This document shows positions 7,759 through 17,024 of a stretch of DNA of 64,000 nt, piece by piece. The translations under genes were made by a program, and so were the position numbers. Numbering within the stretch: position 1 is the first letter of the stretch; the number at the start of each line of letters is the position of its first letter. The notes under the pieces are model-generated. The model was not told where the DNA came from and did not search any database. It worked only from the letters and a program-made list of their open reading frames with translations. Origin of the DNA: Pseudomonas knackmussii B13 (GTDB taxonomy: Bacteria > Pseudomonadota > Gammaproteobacteria > Pseudomonadales > Pseudomonadaceae); the NCBI RefSeq assembly GCF_000689415.1, contig NZ_HG322950.1, positions 2,921,501 through 2,985,500 of the forward strand, given 5' to 3'.

Positions 7759-9051
7759 TCAGCGCTTCACCTTGAGCCCCTTGATCGAGTGTGCCCGCTG
7801 CTCATCGAGCGAGTTGTAGTAGGTGTTCTGCGTGGTGCTCAGGCTGTTGTGGCGCAGGTCGGCTTGCAGGTCCTTCATGTCGCGGTGCGGCGCGTCGAAG
7901 GTTGCTGCGGTGTGGCGTAGCCAGTGCAGCGAGGCCGAACGCAGCTGGTCGATTTCGTCGTCGCTCCAGCCTTCGTCGGCCATGCGCTTGAGCGAGCGGT
8001 CGAAGACCTGTTGTAGAAGCAATCGGACATGGCGATCGGAAAGCCCCGCGCGGCCCTTGAGGGTGGTGATGAGCGCGGTCTTTTCCTGGGGCGAGGGCAG
8101 GGGAGGCAGCTGCAGGTGGCGGCGGTAGCGCACCAGGTAGTCCTGCACGTAGTCGTCGCGCACGCTGATCTTCGCGGCCTTGTTGCCCTTGCCGACCACG
8201 TGGAACCACCAGTTGCCGGTGCTATCGCGGCGGAAGTCGCCCATGGTCGGCTCCCAGTTGTCGCGGCCGACCAGGTCCGAGATGCGCAGGTACATGGAGA
8301 ACAACGTGGCGACGATGAACAGCGTGCGCTCGTGCTGTGGATCTTCGGCCGCCATCTGTTCTGCGGTTTCGATGACGAAGCTCCATTGCAGCTGGGTGAG
8401 CGAGCGCGAGGCGACATCCAAGGTGTTGCGCTGTTTATAGATGGACTTCTGCTTGACCGCGCGGAACGGATTCACCTCGGTCAGGCCTTCGTCCATCGCG
8501 TGCTGGAAGAAGCTGCCACATACCGCGAAAACCTGAGCCACCGAGCCCTGGGACATGCGATAAGGGCGCTCGGGCAACTCGCTCAGCGTCTCGGCGGCTA
8601 GCTTGCGTTCGCGCTTGGCCAGGGTGGTGGAGAAGGGGCGCCAGTCGGGGTTCACGACATAGCTGTCAGACTCCAGTTTCTTGCGCCCGCCGACACGCAC
8701 GAAGCGCGACTTGATCACCGGGCCGATCCACTCGGCAGGGGGATTGAGGCAGAACTCCATGAAGGCCTCGGCATCCTTGCGGCGCAGGTCAAGTAGCGGC
8801 TTGCGGGCGATCAGCAGGGCCCACAGCAGCAGCCGTTCGACATGGGTGCGATAGGAGCTGTAGGTGGCCTCGTTGCCGGCGTAGGACTTGAGAAAGCCGC
8901 GAATGGCGAAATAGCCCTCGACGGCGCGGCAGTCTTCGGCGAAGTCGTGCAGGTAATCGCGCACCACGGGGAGTTCGGCATTGAGCTGGAGGAAGTTCAG
9001 CTCATGGAAGCGTTCGAAGGTTTCGAACAGCGGTTGCGGTTGAAGCGGCAT
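7759..9051 (-). CDS. Tyrosine recombinase / integrase family protein
   Basis: 430 residues from the ATG at 9051 (MPLQPQPLFETFERF). The C-terminal catalytic domain shows the tyrosine-recombinase residues: Arg in SMYLRISDL, Lys in GKGNKAAKI, H-x-x-R in LHWLRHTAATF, His in LRHNS and the nucleophilic Tyr in TQNTYYNS. The N-terminal half is an extended SAM-like binding region. An in-frame start 25 codons further up (9126) would begin inside an inverted repeat, so the shorter form is chosen. There is no phage or transposon gene next to it. It stands alone beside decayed genes, so it may be the remnant integrase of a lost element or a resident recombinase. Confidence 0.88.
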   Translation of the reverse strand: MPLQPQPLFETFERFHELNFLQLNAELPVVRDYLHDFAEDCRAVEGYFAIRGFLKSYAGNEATYSSYRTHVERLLLWALLIARKPLLDLRRKDAEAFMEFCLNPPAEWIGPVIKSRFVRVGGRKKLESDSYVVNPDWRPFSTTLAKRERKLAAETLSELPERPYRMSQGSVAQVFAVCGSFFQHAMDEGLTEVNPFRAVKQKSIYKQRNTLDVASRSLTQLQWSFVIETAEQMAAEDPQHERTLFIVATLFSMYLRISDLVGRDNWEPTMGDFRRDSTGNWWFHVVGKGNKAAKISVRDDYVQDYLVRYRRHLQLPPLPSPQEKTALITTLKGRAGLSDRHVRLLLQQVFDRSLKRMADEGWSDDEIDQLRSASLHWLRHTAATFDAPHRDMKDLQADLRHNSLSTTQNTYYNSLDEQRAHSIKGLKVKR

Positions 9052-9083
9052 GCTAGAGCCTGGCGACGGGGATTCGGGAACGG

Positions 9084-9126
9084 AGTATATGCAATATCCG
9101 GGTCTGACTGTTATCGGATATTGCAT
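9084..9126 (-). promoter_or_regulatory. 12-bp inverted repeat over the recombinase promoter region
   Basis: ATGCAATATCCG (9089-9100) and CGGATATTGCAT (9115-9126) are perfect inverted copies separated by 14 bp. On the minus strand a possible -10 box TATACT (9089-9084) follows directly, and the recombinase start is 33 bp further. It could be an autoregulatory operator or a recombinase core site. Confidence 0.6.
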
Positions 9127-10000
9127 CAGTTTCCAGGGGACTCTCGAGAGGGGTTTCCAGGAGCGGCCACCACTGTGGATGGCTCTGGAATGGGTGTTTC
9201 AGCATTATCCAGGCCGTGCTTCAGTGGCTGAAGGCCTGCTTCTTGGGGGTAGCTGGATAGGCGGCCTGCCAGTCCGCTGCAGGCGTTCCAAATGCGCGAA
9301 AGTCACACCATCCGAGGCGTCCAGCGCCGCCAGGCCATGGCTTCCGTAAAGCGGACCTTGTCCACGATTGGCGGTCGCTGATTATCCGCTGCGGCGAGAA
9401 CCGGCCATCTGGCGTGCGGATGGCCGTAATCCATTGCAGCCCTAAATAAGGCACCCAAGGACTCCATGGCAGGCGTTCACTGTGCGCGCAATGTGCGTAC
9501 GTGAAATCTGCAGTAGATCCGTGCAGTTATTTCCACAGATTTCAACACAGCGCACGTAGCCAACACGCATAACGAGACGCGCTGACAAGGTTGCCGAGTG
9601 CGCTGCGAGAAATCTGTTCGTGCGCACGGATGCATACATGCGAGAAAGGTACTGGCTGCAAGCGTAGGCGTTTGCCGCTGGCGAAACGCAAAGCCATGGA
9701 GCAAGCACAAGCAAAACGGTGATGATCAGGCGAAAGACAGAAGCCGCCGTGAGCGAAACGGATTGATCCGAAAAGGAAACGAGCAGTTTGGAAAGCAGCC
9801 ATCTGCAAAGGAAGGCATTTGGCAGGATTCCAGCCGTTGCAATGCGAAGCACTCGACCAAGCCCGCATCGCCCTTGAGTTCGCATAATGTATATTATGTT
9901 AAATAGTATATTAGGTAATGCATGAACCCTTGGCCGTCTCGTCGGCAATCTCTCGTTTGCGCTCCACTTCCATTCCGCCGTTTCAACTCGACCGTCAGCG
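9127..10000. other. Gene-free decayed region with an AT-rich island
   Basis: About 870 bp in which I see no credible gene. Open frames on both strands have no family resemblance and poor codon use. Base composition is lower in GC from about 9460 to 9920 than in the flanks. At 9883-9898 there is a small palindrome CATAAT-GTAT-ATTATG followed by AT-rich sequence that could be an orphan promoter or operator. The position between a lone recombinase and two broken genes suggests the remains of an insertion or deletion event. Confidence 0.5.
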
Positions 10001-10603
10001 TCAGGCGCTGGCGACGACATCTGCCAGGTGCCCGACTTCATTGATCCTTCCAATCCCGTTGGTGCCCGCGTCGAAGTCGATCTCGTTGATGCAGCACGGC
10101 TCCTGCTAATTCGCCAATGGCAGGCCCAGGCAATGCAACAGGATTACGCGATTGATGCTGTAGTGGCCGATCAAAACCACAGTCTGTTGCGGATGCCTTT
10201 GCAAAACCGTACGCAGTACGTCGGGTGCACGCACCAGCACCATGGACAGGCTTTCGCCGCCGGGTATCGCCGCCAGATCCGGTGTTTCCAGCCAGGCTTC
10301 AATTCGGCCGGCCAGCGTCCACCGGCCTCGCCATGCGTCAGGCCCTGCCATTGGCCGTAGTCGATATCCATCAGTGCATCCAACTTCTGAGCATTGGCCT
10401 GGGTGGCGTTAGCAATGGCCGCACCGGTATCGACACAGCGAGACCGCGGGCTCGTGTAGATCGCCTGCGGCTGCCAGCTACCGGCGATTCGTCGAGCCAG
10501 GGCTGCAGCCTGGCTGCTGACCGAGCGGAGACTAGGCGAATTCGGCGCGGCCGCGGAATCGTTAGTCGACGTGTCCGCGGCGGGGGAGGATGATTCGGGT
10601 CAT
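10001..10603 (-). pseudogene. Histidine phosphatase (phosphoglycerate mutase-like) pseudogene
   Basis: Read on the minus strand from ATG at 10603, the conceptual protein begins MTRIILPRRGHVD, then hits TAA and later TAG. After a frameshift near 10500 it continues with RRIAGSWQPQAIYTSPRSR and DALMDIDYGQWQGLTHGEA. After a second shift near 10330 it resumes in GGESLSMVLVRAPDVLR, LIGHYSINRVILLHCLGLPL, a stop at 10106, and CCINEIDFDAG to a natural end near 10001. These blocks in order are a histidine-phosphatase family protein of about 200 residues, as in alpha-ribazole phosphatase-like proteins. The catalytic RHG has become RRG. With three or more disruptions the gene is dead. Confidence 0.88.
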
Positions 10604-10792
10604 GTCAGGCCTCGTGAGTCTCCTGAGCTCTAGATGCCCTGCCCCAGTCCTTCACGGGACCGCCCTCCTCCTTTTCCTTCCCATGGGTTCGCTGCGCTGC
10701 GAACCAGGCGAGGGCCCCTCGGCCCCTCGCCCCGTTGATTAACCCGAGTGAATCAACTCCGATAGCGAGCAGCCGGCACGCTCAGCGACAGA

Positions 10793-11701
10793 TTGGGCAG
10801 CAGCCGCTGGCGAGCGGCCTCGTACGCCAACCTCGTCGCTCCGGAGCCCTTCTACAGCATCGAGAACTTCTCGCCGGCCGGCGGCCTGGTGCGTTCTTCG
10901 CTGGGCTTTGCGGTTGATACCCGCCCGCTCGAAGCACCTCGCCTGGCGGACACCTGGATCATCATCGGGGTCAACGACCCGCGGGTGTCCGAAACCCCGC
11001 CCGATGTCCTCGAGTTCGTGCGCCAGGCCTGCGCCCAGGCGCGGCGCACCGTGGGGCTGTGCACCGGCGGATTCGTCCTGGCCGAGGCCGGACTACTGGC
11101 GGGCCGCCGCGCGACGACTCACTGGGCGTACGCCAAGGACATGCAGCAGCGCTATGCGGACATCGCCGTGGAAGACGACCGCATCTACATCGTCGATGGC
11201 TCGATCTGGACCTCGGCGGGCATGACCGCCGCGCTCGACCTCGCGGTCGGCATGGTGGAGAAGGACCTGGGCGCCGACGTGGCGCGTTCGGTGGCGCACA
11301 AGCTGGTGATGCACCAGCACCGCTCCGGCGGGCAGTCGCAGCACTCGGAGATGCTCGACCTCGCGCCCAAGTCGGACCGCATCCAGAGCGCCTTGAACTA
11401 TGCCCGCAGCCACCTGAACCGACCGATCAGCGTCGAGGAGCTGGCGGATTTCGTGCACTTGAGCCCGCGCCAGTTCACCCGGGTATTCACCGCCGAAACC
11501 GGGCAATCCCCAGCCAAGGCCATCGAGGGCCTGCGCCTGGAAGCGGCGCGGCTGATGATCGAACAGAGCCGCCACTCCCTCGAGGTGGTGGCCCGCGAAG
11601 TCGGCTTCCGCGACCGCCGGCACCTGCGCGAAGCCTTCATGCGCGGCTTCGGCGTGCCCCCGCAGGCGGTGCGCCGGGATGCTCGCCGGGTGCCGGGCTG
11701 A
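10793..11701 (+). CDS. GlxA-type AraC regulator, N-terminally truncated
   Basis: The open frame encodes up to 302 residues with an atypical TTG as first possible start. It carries most of a DJ-1/PfpI-like sensor domain (TVGLCTGGFVLAEAGLLAGRRATTHW) and a complete C-terminal AraC helix-turn-helix pair (SVEELADFVHLSPRQFTRVF; SLEVVAREVGFRDRRHLREAF). The first roughly 25-40 residues expected for GlxA regulators (the initial beta strand and helix of the DJ-1 fold) are missing. The sequence upstream of the first recognisable block (EPFYSIENFSPAGG) is unrelated. The gene is therefore probably decayed at its 5' end, in keeping with the adjacent pseudogene. A 7-bp inverted repeat GTTGATT-N10-AATCAAC at 10734-10757 precedes it. 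Confidence 0.7.
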   Translation: MGSSRWRAASYANLVAPEPFYSIENFSPAGGLVRSSLGFAVDTRPLEAPRLADTWIIIGVNDPRVSETPPDVLEFVRQACAQARRTVGLCTGGFVLAEAGLLAGRRATTHWAYAKDMQQRYADIAVEDDRIYIVDGSIWTSAGMTAALDLAVGMVEKDLGADVARSVAHKLVMHQHRSGGQSQHSEMLDLAPKSDRIQSALNYARSHLNRPISVEELADFVHLSPRQFTRVFTAETGQSPAKAIEGLRLEAARLMIEQSRHSLEVVAREVGFRDRRHLREAFMRGFGVPPQAVRRDARRVPG

Positions 11702-11753
11702 CCGGGCGAGCACCTGTCACTCCCCTCCTCTACTACCTGGCTACCAGAAAGCC

Positions 11754-13445
11754 CTACTTCAGTACCGCCATGACAATGTTGTTCTCGCGTATCACCTCGG
11801 CGTCCTTCGGCAGCTCGTAAGGCATGTTCTTGGGCACCTGCAGCACCAGCGCGACCGGGCCGGCCTTGCGCTGCTCGGCGAGCCAGCTGGCGAGCTGGTC
11901 GCCATTGATCTTGCGGTCCTTGGCGTCCGCGTAAGTCAGCCCGTAACGCAGCTCGCCGTCGACATCCAGCAGGGTCACGTCGCTGCGGTTGGTGCGCCAG
12001 GCCAGCGCCGAGGCCGCGCCCAGGTCGTTGCTCAGCAGGCTGTGGGCGCCTTTGAGCTGATCCATGTGTTGGGCGATGAACTGGTCCGGCATCTTGTTAT
12101 CGACGATCACCTGCGGCATGGACGCCGGCAGCAGCGCGACCAGTACCCAGATCGCCAGTGCTGGCGCGTACCAGTGCTGACCTGCGCGCTTCCACTGGAC
12201 GGCGCCGCACAGCGCCCAGACCAGGCAGACCAGAGCCGCCCCGAACAGGCGCGCCGGGTGGTCGCGGAACACCGGGTGAGCCACTTCCAGGCCGATCAAC
12301 GCCAGCAGCGACAGTACGCCGAGAAACATGTTGAGCAGGCCATTGCCGCGCACCAGGCGCATGTCGTGCTGGCGCAGCTTGTCCACCAGGGTATTGGCCA
12401 TCAGCAGGGCGAGCGGCGCGAAGCACGGCAGGATGTAGGTCGGCAGCTTGCCTTTGCTCAGGCTGAAGAACAGGAACGGCAGGGCGAACCAGAGCGCGAG
12501 GAACGCGGTGTGCCGCTCGCGGCGCTCGGCCCAGGTGCGCTTGAGCGCGGGCACCACCAGCAGGGTCCACGGCAGGCTGCCGGCGAACAGGATCGGGATG
12601 AAGAACCAGATCGGCGCCGCGTGCTGCGCATTGCTGCTGGCAAAGCGGCGGATGTGCTCGTTCCAGAAGAAGAAATTCCAGAAGTCCGGCTCCTGCTGGT
12701 TGACCGCCAGCACCCACGGCAGGCTGACCAGCACGGCCACCAGCACCGCCAGCGGGCCGCCCTTGAGCAACTCGCGCCAACGGCCCTGCAGCACCGCATA
12801 GGGTACGACCACGATCACCGGCAGCAGCCAGGCGAGGAAGCCCTTGGTCATGAAGCCGATGGCGCAGGCCACGCCCAGTGCCAGCCAGCCGAAGCCACGC
12901 TCGCGCAGGCTGCGGCCTTCCAGGCCATACCAGGCGCCGACCAGGCTGAGGGTGGTCCACAGCGCCAGTTGCGGGTCGATGTTGGAGTAACCGGCCTGCC
13001 CTGCCGCGAGGCCGAAGGTCATGTACAGCAGGCTGGCGGCCCAGCTCTTGAGGGGGTCGTTCCACAGCCGACGGGCCAGCAGATGCACCAGCAGCACGGT
13101 GGCCCCGGTGGTCAGCGCCGAGGCAATGCGCGCGCCGAACAGGTTGTCGCCGAACAGCGCCTGGCCGAGCGCGATCAGCCAATAACCGCCGATAGGCTTC
13201 TCGAAGTAGCGCAGGCCCATGAAGTGCGGCGCCACCCAGTTGCCGCTGTTGAGCATTTCCTGGGCGGCCTGGGCGTAGCGCGTTTCGTCCGGCACCCAGA
13301 GGCCGTGGAAACCCAGCGGCAGGATGAAGAACAGCGCGAAGGCGATGAACAGCGCCGGATAGGCGAACGCCGGGAGCGTGCTGGTCGCCACCGTGGCGGG
13401 CCGCCTGGCCGCCGCTGCGGTTTTGATCGAGGTGATCGAAGACAT
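11754..13445 (-). CDS. arnT: ArnT-like lipid A 4-amino-4-deoxy-L-arabinose transferase
   Basis: 563 residues from MSSITSIKTAAAARR at 13445. It is a GT-C fold glycosyltransferase (PMT/GT39-like) with about a dozen membrane segments. ArnT hallmarks are present: DETRYAQAAQEML in the first periplasmic loop, YFEKPIGGYW, FWNEHIRRFA, and SLSKGKLPTYILPCFAPLA. The family moves aminoarabinose from undecaprenyl phosphate to lipid A and lowers susceptibility to cationic peptides and polymyxin. No other arn genes are nearby, so this may be a stand-alone paralog. It is divergent from a two-component system at 13646-15716, which probably controls it. Confidence 0.87.
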   Translation of the reverse strand: MSSITSIKTAAAARRPATVATSTLPAFAYPALFIAFALFFILPLGFHGLWVPDETRYAQAAQEMLNSGNWVAPHFMGLRYFEKPIGGYWLIALGQALFGDNLFGARIASALTTGATVLLVHLLARRLWNDPLKSWAASLLYMTFGLAAGQAGYSNIDPQLALWTTLSLVGAWYGLEGRSLRERGFGWLALGVACAIGFMTKGFLAWLLPVIVVVPYAVLQGRWRELLKGGPLAVLVAVLVSLPWVLAVNQQEPDFWNFFFWNEHIRRFASSNAQHAAPIWFFIPILFAGSLPWTLLVVPALKRTWAERRERHTAFLALWFALPFLFFSLSKGKLPTYILPCFAPLALLMANTLVDKLRQHDMRLVRGNGLLNMFLGVLSLLALIGLEVAHPVFRDHPARLFGAALVCLVWALCGAVQWKRAGQHWYAPALAIWVLVALLPASMPQVIVDNKMPDQFIAQHMDQLKGAHSLLSNDLGAASALAWRTNRSDVTLLDVDGELRYGLTYADAKDRKINGDQLASWLAEQRKAGPVALVLQVPKNMPYELPKDAEVIRENNIVMAVLK

Positions 13446-13645
13446 GGGGAGGACTTCCTCATTGGCCGGCGTGGTTGCCGGCAGGCGAATGGAGCGCTTC
13501 GCCGGGCAGGCGCAACTCCGATGGCGCAAGCCTATGGAAGTGCGAATGAATGACTCATGAACGCGCCGTTCAGGATCGCCTTCGCGCTTTGCCGGGGCTG
13601 ATCCGTGCGCTACTGTGCAGCGCACTTTCCGTTGCCGAGGTGGGT

Positions 13646-14311
13646 ATGAAGGCGCTGCTGGTCGAGGACAACGCCCTGCTGGGCAAGAGCGTGCAACGCG
13701 GGCTGCAGGAGGCCGGCTGGATCGTCGACCTGGCCATCGACGGCGAGGAAGCGCTGTACCTGCTGCAGTCCAGCGAGTATGACGTGGCGCTATTCGACTG
13801 GATGCTGCCCAAGCGCTCCGGGCTCGACCTGGTCCGCCACCTGCGCGCCACCGGCAGCGAGTTGCCGGTGCTGATGCTGACCGCGCGCGGCGAGCTGGCC
13901 GACCGCGTCGAAGGGCTGGAGCGCGGCGCCGACGACTACCTGGTGAAACCCTTCGAGATGGCCGAGCTGATCGCCCGGGTCAACGCCCTCTACCGGCGTG
14001 CCGCCGGCCGCGGTTCGCCGACCCTGCAGCTGGGCGAGCTGAGCCTGGACCTCGCCGCTGCCCGCGTGTCCCGCGACGGCCAGGCGCTGGAGCTGACCGG
14101 CAAGGAGTACGACCTGCTCGCCGCGCTGGCCGCCAAGCCGGAACAGCTGCTGACCCGCAGCGCCCTGCTCGGCCTGCTCTACCCCTTCGACATGGAACCG
14201 GACAGCAACAGCCTCGACGTGCTGCTCGCCCGCCTGCGGCGCAAACTCGCCGGCTCCGGCGTCGAGATCGAAACCGTGCGCGGCAAGGGGTTCATCCTGC
14301 ATGTTGTCTAA
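13646..14311 (+). CDS. OmpR/PhoB-family response regulator
   Basis: 221 residues starting MKALLVEDNALLGKSV. The receiver domain has the acidic pair ED at 7-8, phospho-acceptor Asp51 (DVALFDWMLPKRSG) and Lys in LVKPF. The C-terminal winged helix ends in the usual ETVRGKGF motif. GAGG stands upstream of this ATG; a longer in-frame reading has no support. It overlaps the kinase gene by 11 bp, so the two are co-translated. It resembles PmrA/QseB-type regulators and is divergent from arnT, which suggests control of lipid A modification. Confidence 0.92.
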   Translation: MKALLVEDNALLGKSVQRGLQEAGWIVDLAIDGEEALYLLQSSEYDVALFDWMLPKRSGLDLVRHLRATGSELPVLMLTARGELADRVEGLERGADDYLVKPFEMAELIARVNALYRRAAGRGSPTLQLGELSLDLAAARVSRDGQALELTGKEYDLLAALAAKPEQLLTRSALLGLLYPFDMEPDSNSLDVLLARLRRKLAGSGVEIETVRGKGFILHVV

Positions 14312-15716
14312 GTGGCCGCTGAACATCAAGATCGCCCTGATCCTGTTCCTCATGCAGGCGCTGGTGCTGGGCGGCGGCCTGTTCTGGCTGGAAGGCTGGA
14401 TCGAGCGCGCGCGCATGGACGAGCTGGGCGAGCGCCTGGACACCCAGTCGGACGTCATCGAGTCGCTGATCGTGGTGGAGAACGGTCGCCTGGCTTACCA
14501 GCGCAGCGGTGAATTCGCCGCCGAGCTGGATCATGAGCGCGACCTCTACTTCGCCGTGTATGACGACCAGGGCAAATTGCTGTTCGACTCCGAAGGCCCC
14601 GAGCAGAAGCATCGGCAGGCCTTGAAGACGCAACTCTCGACGCTGCAGCTGACGCCCGAGGAAGCGCGCCTGATCCGCGTCGACCGGCACGCCTGGCTGC
14701 TGCAGTCCGGGCACATCAACCGCGACCTCAACGGCCGCAGCGTGCTGGTCGATGTGCGCGTGGCGATCAACGCGCAGCCGGTGCTCAATTCGGTGACGGA
14801 GCTCAAGCGCACGCTCGCCCTGGTTGGCGTCGCGTTGCTGCTGCTGACGGCGCTGGGCGGTTTCATGATCGTCTCGCTGAGCACGCGCAACCTGCGCCTG
14901 TTCGCCCACCAGCTGCGCTCGCTCAAGCCGCCGAGCTTTCTTGGCCGCCCGGCCCTGGAACCGCGCAGCCTGGAGGAGAAGCTGCTGTTCGACAGCTACA
15001 CGCAGATGGAAGAGGAAGTCCGCAAGGCGATGGATAGCCAGCGGCTGTTTATCGCCAACGCTTCGCATGAGCTAAAGACGCCCATCGCAGCCGTCACCTC
15101 GGCGTTGCAGGTGGTGCTCTCGCGGCCGCGCCCGGTGGCCGACTACGTCGCCACCTGCGAGGACGTGCTCGCCGAAATGCAGACGCTCAAGCGGCTGTCC
15201 ATCGCCTTGCTCGATCTGGCGCGGCTCGACGCCACGGTCGATGGCAGCGGCAGCGCCGAACTGGTCGGTACCGCCGAGGCCGCCGTCGAGCGCTGGCAAC
15301 GCCTGGCTATGCCGCGCGGCATCGTCTTGCGCAAGGACCTTCAGATCGAAGCCCCCTGCCCGGTCGCCGGCGACGCCGAGCAATGGGAAGTGATCCTCGG
15401 CAACCTGCTGGACAACGCCATCAAGTATTCGCCGGACGGCGCCGAAGTCAGCCTGGCGCTGCGCATGGACAGCCCGAATGAGGTGCTGCTGGAGGTGATC
15501 GACCACGGCATCGGCATGTCCGCCGAGCAAGTCGCGAACCTCGGCCAGGTGTTCTATCGCGCCGATGCCGCGCGCTCGACATCCAGCTCCTTCGGCCTCG
15601 GCTTCGCCCATGCCAAGCGCATCGCCGAGCAGCTCGGGGCCCGTCTCGGCGTGCAAAGCGCAGAGGGCCGGGGCACGCGCGTCAGCTTGCGGATTCCGCG
15701 GCTCAGCGCGGACTGA
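14301..15716 (+). CDS. Sensor histidine kinase partner
   Basis: 471 residues. TM1 (about 8-28) and TM2 (about 170-190) bracket a periplasmic sensor of about 140 residues. The dimerisation/phospho-acceptor motif is ASHELKTPIAAV, followed by N-box NLLDNAIKYSP, the G1 region DHGIGMS and G2-like SFGLGFAHAKRIAEQ. The partner response regulator overlaps at the 5' end. The 3' end overlaps the convergent MFS gene by 14 bp. The signal is unknown; cationic peptides, metals or acidity are typical for the PmrB/ColS class, but this is inference. Confidence 0.92.
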   Translation: MLSKWPLNIKIALILFLMQALVLGGGLFWLEGWIERARMDELGERLDTQSDVIESLIVVENGRLAYQRSGEFAAELDHERDLYFAVYDDQGKLLFDSEGPEQKHRQALKTQLSTLQLTPEEARLIRVDRHAWLLQSGHINRDLNGRSVLVDVRVAINAQPVLNSVTELKRTLALVGVALLLLTALGGFMIVSLSTRNLRLFAHQLRSLKPPSFLGRPALEPRSLEEKLLFDSYTQMEEEVRKAMDSQRLFIANASHELKTPIAAVTSALQVVLSRPRPVADYVATCEDVLAEMQTLKRLSIALLDLARLDATVDGSGSAELVGTAEAAVERWQRLAMPRGIVLRKDLQIEAPCPVAGDAEQWEVILGNLLDNAIKYSPDGAEVSLALRMDSPNEVLLEVIDHGIGMSAEQVANLGQVFYRADAARSTSSSFGLGFAHAKRIAEQLGARLGVQSAEGRGTRVSLRIPRLSAD

Positions 15717-16902
15717 CGCGCAGGGTCGAGAGCAACAACGCCAGCAGCCCCGCCGCGCTGAAGCCGGCGGCGATGTAGAAGGCCGTCGCCGCGCCCCAGA
15801 GCTGCCAGGCGAAGCCCGCGCCGGCGCTGGCGATCAGCATGGCCACGCCGCTGACCAGGTTGAACAGGCCGAACGCCGTGCCACGCAGGTTCGCCGGCGA
15901 AGTGGCCGCGACCATGCTCGCCAGCAATCCCTGGGTCATGCCCATGTGCAGGCCCCACAGGGCCACGCCGAGCAGCGCGATGGAAAGGTGGCTGGCCGTG
16001 CCGAGCAGCAGGTCGGCCAGGATCAGCGCGGCCATGCCCAAGGCGAGCAGCAGCCGGTGGTCCATGCGATCCGACAGCCAGCCGAAGGGGTAGGCGCTGA
16101 GTGCGTAGACCAGGTTCATCAGCACCAGAACGAGGGGAATCAGTTTCAGCGGCAGGCCGAACTGATTCACCCGCAGGATCAGGAACGCCTCGCTGAAACG
16201 CGCCAGGGTGAACAGAGCACCGGTTCCCACCACCCACCAGAAACCCGCCGGCAACTGGCGCAGCCTTGCGCGAGCGAGCGGATTGGCCCGGAGCGCGGCT
16301 GGAGCGCCCTGCTCCTCGATGCCGACTTGCAGGAGGAATACGGCAAGCATCGCCGGAATCGCCGCCATCCAGAAGATCGAACGGAAGTCGTCGGCCCACA
16401 GCACCACCAGCGCTACCGCCAGCAGCGGACCGAGGAAGGCGCCGAGGGTGTCCAGCGCCTGGCGCAGGCCGTAGGCGGCGCCACGCAGCTCCGCCGGGGT
16501 GAGGTCGGCGAGCATGGCGTCGCGCGGCGCGCCACGGATGCCCTTGCCGACCCGGTCGATGCAGCGCGCGGCGAAGACCATGCCCAGCCCGCCAGCCAGG
16601 GCGAAAAGCGGCTTGGCCAGCGCCGACAGGCCGTAGCCGAACACTGCCAGGCCCTTGCGCCGCCCGAGGTAGTCGCTGAAGGCGCCGGAGAACACCTTGA
16701 TCAGCAGGGTGACGGATTCGGCGATGCCCTCGATCAGCCCGACCTGGACGAAGTTGGCGCCCAATACGCTGACCATGAACAGCGGCAGCAGGCTATGGAT
16801 CATCTCCGAGGAGACGTCCATCAGCAGGCTGACGAAGCCCAGTTTCCAGACACCTCCCGGAATTCGCCGCAAGGTGCCATGCAGCGTCGAAATGGCAGAC
16901 AT
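15703..16902 (-). CDS. MFS transporter
   Basis: 399 residues, about twelve hydrophobic segments. It has an MFS motif A-like loop (GAFSDYLGRRKGLAVFGYG) after TM2 and a related one at mid-protein (GWLSDRMDHRLLLALG). Residues such as DRVGKGIRGAPRDAM place it with a widespread uncharacterised MFS group. It stands alone, convergent with the kinase gene and overlapping its last 14 bp. The substrate is unknown. Confidence 0.85.
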   Translation of the reverse strand: MSAISTLHGTLRRIPGGVWKLGFVSLLMDVSSEMIHSLLPLFMVSVLGANFVQVGLIEGIAESVTLLIKVFSGAFSDYLGRRKGLAVFGYGLSALAKPLFALAGGLGMVFAARCIDRVGKGIRGAPRDAMLADLTPAELRGAAYGLRQALDTLGAFLGPLLAVALVVLWADDFRSIFWMAAIPAMLAVFLLQVGIEEQGAPAALRANPLARARLRQLPAGFWWVVGTGALFTLARFSEAFLILRVNQFGLPLKLIPLVLVLMNLVYALSAYPFGWLSDRMDHRLLLALGMAALILADLLLGTASHLSIALLGVALWGLHMGMTQGLLASMVAATSPANLRGTAFGLFNLVSGVAMLIASAGAGFAWQLWGAATAFYIAAGFSAAGLLALLLSTLRVSPR

Positions 16903-17024
16903 GCGTTCGCTCCCGTTGCCCGGAGCGAATTCTTCTCAGCAGCGGGACAAAAGCCCAGCCGCAGCCGATGAATCGCAGATATCCGCTGCTGCCGGCGCTC
17001 GCGAGCCGGCATATGAATGAGGGC

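Noticed and set aside
9221..9454. A 77-codon minus-strand frame upstream of the recombinase
   Set aside because: Short, with no recognisable domain and no ribosome site; not enough to call a gene.
9442..10053. A 203-codon minus-strand open frame beside the dead phosphatase
   Set aside because: No family resemblance and irregular composition. It enters the phosphatase pseudogene in another frame, so it reflects decayed DNA and not a gene.
11679..13553. A 624-codon open frame on the plus strand opposite arnT
   Set aside because: It is low in hydrophobic residues and rich in Gln, Arg, His and Glu, the usual mirror of a GC-rich membrane gene; the opposite strand has a clear family match.
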